Source of the DNA: Haladaptatus paucihalophilus DX253
Lineage (GTDB): Archaea; Halobacteriota; Halobacteria; Halobacteriales; Haladaptataceae
Direction: 5' to 3'
NCBI RefSeq assembly: GCF_000376445.1
Contig: NZ_AQXI01000001.1
Span: forward strand, 2,133,734-2,197,733
Length of the DNA stretch: 64,000 bases
This document shows positions 63,123-64,000 of the stretch, in pieces. Numbering within the stretch: the first letter of the stretch is position 1; each line of letters opens with the position of its first letter. The notes below the pieces were generated by a model. It saw only the letters and a list, made by a program, of their open reading frames with translations. It was not told where the DNA came from and made no database searches. The translations under genes and the position numbers were made by a program.

Positions 63123-63278
63123 CGATTCGCTGTCCCGTTTAAGAGTAACATAATAAAATGATTAGAGAGCGTAGGCGTCTCCAATGAGTCTGGCGACCGT
63201 CGCATTGCAAGATGACACTCCTTGCTCCGCGAACGAAACGAGATACGCTGGCCGAAATTGCGGTTTGGGTGACAGACA

Positions 63279-64000
63279 ATGAGTAACGTAGACGTTCTTC
63301 TCATCGGAATCGACGCCGGATGCTTGCCCGTTTTCGAACGCCTATACGAAGACGACGTTATCCCGAACATCCGTTCTATCTGCGATGGTGGGGCTTCTGC
63401 ACCGCTCGAATCACAAATGCCGCCGTGGACGCCGAGCGCGTGGCCGTCGCTGTACACCGGCGTTAACCCCGGCAAACACGGCGTTTGCGGGTTCGTCGCC
63501 TACGACGGATACGATTTCCGCGTCGTCAGCGGGAGCGACGTCGAGGAACACGCCATCTGGACGCTATTGGACAAACACGACCTGACGAGTGTCGTCGTGA
63601 ACGTCCCCGTAACCCACCCTCCGGACGAAATCAACGGGGCGCTCATTCCGGGGTTCATCGGCCCCGAGGACCCGCGCTGTCACCCCGAAGGACTGTTGGA
63701 CGAGGTGCGCGACGCCATCGGCGAGTACCGCGTGTACCCGACCTACTCCCGCGAGGAGTCGAATTACACGGACGCACAGAAGATGGACGAGTACACGAGT
63801 CTCGTCCGGATGCGCGGGGAAGCGTTCCGCTATCTCGCCGACAAACACGACCCCGACTTCGGGTTCGTGCAGTTCCAGAAGCCCGATACCGTCTTCCACG
63901 AGTTCGACGGCGACTGGGACAAGGTGACGACGGTCTACGAGGAGACGGACAGGCAAGTCGGCAAGCTCCTCGAAGAGTGTGACCCGAACACCGTCTTCAT
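63279..64000 (+). CDS. AlkP-superfamily phosphodiesterase (partial, runs off the window)
   Basis: The first 240 residues of a type I phosphodiesterase/nucleotide pyrophosphatase-like protein. The N-terminal GIDAGCLPVFERLY holds the first metal Asp; the nucleophile is in PPWTPSAWPSLYTGVNPGKHG, with Thr or Ser in the usual place (WPSLYTG). TVFHEFDGDWDKV continues the fold. The C-terminus is missing because of the window edge. Such enzymes hydrolyse nucleotide or lipid-linked phosphodiesters and occur in haloarchaeal glycosylation loci. Confidence 0.88.
   Translation, partial: MSNVDVLLIGIDAGCLPVFERLYEDDVIPNIRSICDGGASAPLESQMPPWTPSAWPSLYTGVNPGKHGVCGFVAYDGYDFRVVSGSDVEEHAIWTLLDKHDLTSVVVNVPVTHPPDEINGALIPGFIGPEDPRCHPEGLLDEVRDAIGEYRVYPTYSREESNYTDAQKMDEYTSLVRMRGEAFRYLADKHDPDFGFVQFQKPDTVFHEFDGDWDKVTTVYEETDRQVGKLLEECDPNTVF

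Noticed and set aside
1-64000. CRISPR arrays, insertion sequences, integrases or prophage genes
   Set aside because: No regular 25-37-nt direct repeats with spacers, no transposase or recombinase motifs and no phage structural genes were found. The tRNA tail ladders are the only sign of possible past integration.

Overview
The window is a stretch of a haloarchaeal (class Halobacteria) main chromosome. The signs are a high G+C content, strongly acidic proteins rich in Asp and Glu, many leaderless genes with a TATA box about 25-30 nt before the start codon, archaeal-type ribosomal protein S6e, an archaeal RNase P RNA, Tat (twin-arginine) export signals with lipoboxes, bacterio-opsin-activator-type helix-turn-helix proteins, Hvo_1808-type surface proteins, and a 5S rRNA / tRNA-Cys end of an rRNA operon. 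The genus cannot be fixed from sequence reading alone.

Layout. 1-254: the 3' end of 5S rRNA, a hairpin-plus-T-tract terminator, and tRNA-Cys with its own TATA box. 415-3064: an oxidoreductase, two membrane proteins, and tRNA-Lys followed by a ladder of three copies of its own 3' tail. 3174-8708: metabolic and accessory enzymes (M20 amidohydrolase, glyoxalase-fold protein, SDR dehydrogenase, Rieske protein) and a Bat-type HTH protein. 8757-9965: a MoaD-like protein ending in Cys-Cys and a DUF2249-cupin protein, each preceded at almost the same distance by the identical palindrome CGAACATGTTCG, which fits the NarO-type motif of haloarchaeal denitrification promoters. 10138-15307: an unknown-plus-beta-propeller gene pair, a beta-CASP nuclease, a DsrE protein and an aldehyde dehydrogenase. 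15308-18339: a large palindrome, a frameshifted membrane-protein gene and a membrane-spanning metallophosphoesterase. 18440-25636: S6e and information/housekeeping genes, a hybrid histidine kinase with a degenerate receiver, PfkB kinase, BtpA protein and a DHH phosphoesterase.

25732-33610: a Tat-exported deacylase, an ABC-2 exporter, three universal stress proteins, a divergent PCNA-type sliding clamp and conserved haloarchaeal proteins. 33690-41852: a complete peptide/opine-type ABC importer consisting of one fused double ATPase, two paralogous binding proteins (one soluble, one lipoprotein) and two permeases. 41852-46942: small membrane proteins, a hydrolase with a pentanucleotide microsatellite upstream, a nucleotidyltransferase, dihydroorotase, a lipoate-ligase-family protein and an M23-like protein. 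47087-51103: nicotinamidase and nicotinate phosphoribosyltransferase (NAD salvage) around a surface metalloprotease, then an AMMECR1 protein. 51220-51669: RNase P RNA. 52071-64000: a matrixin-like lipoprotein, aminopeptidase, CBS protein, valyl-tRNA synthetase, 6-phosphogluconate dehydrogenase, FkbM methyltransferase, a membrane-anchored ferredoxin, tRNA-Arg with a second tail ladder, a 52-residue protein, a MATE exporter and the start of an AlkP-superfamily phosphodiesterase.

Most genes are ordinary core or conserved haloarchaeal genes, and no insertion sequence, CRISPR array or prophage was seen. The features that most deserve follow-up are the paired tRNA-tail ladders that share a near-identical 50-nt element 58 kb apart, the paired NarO-like operators, the divergent PCNA, the soluble/lipoprotein binding-protein pair, and the out-of-frame microsatellite before the hydrolase.
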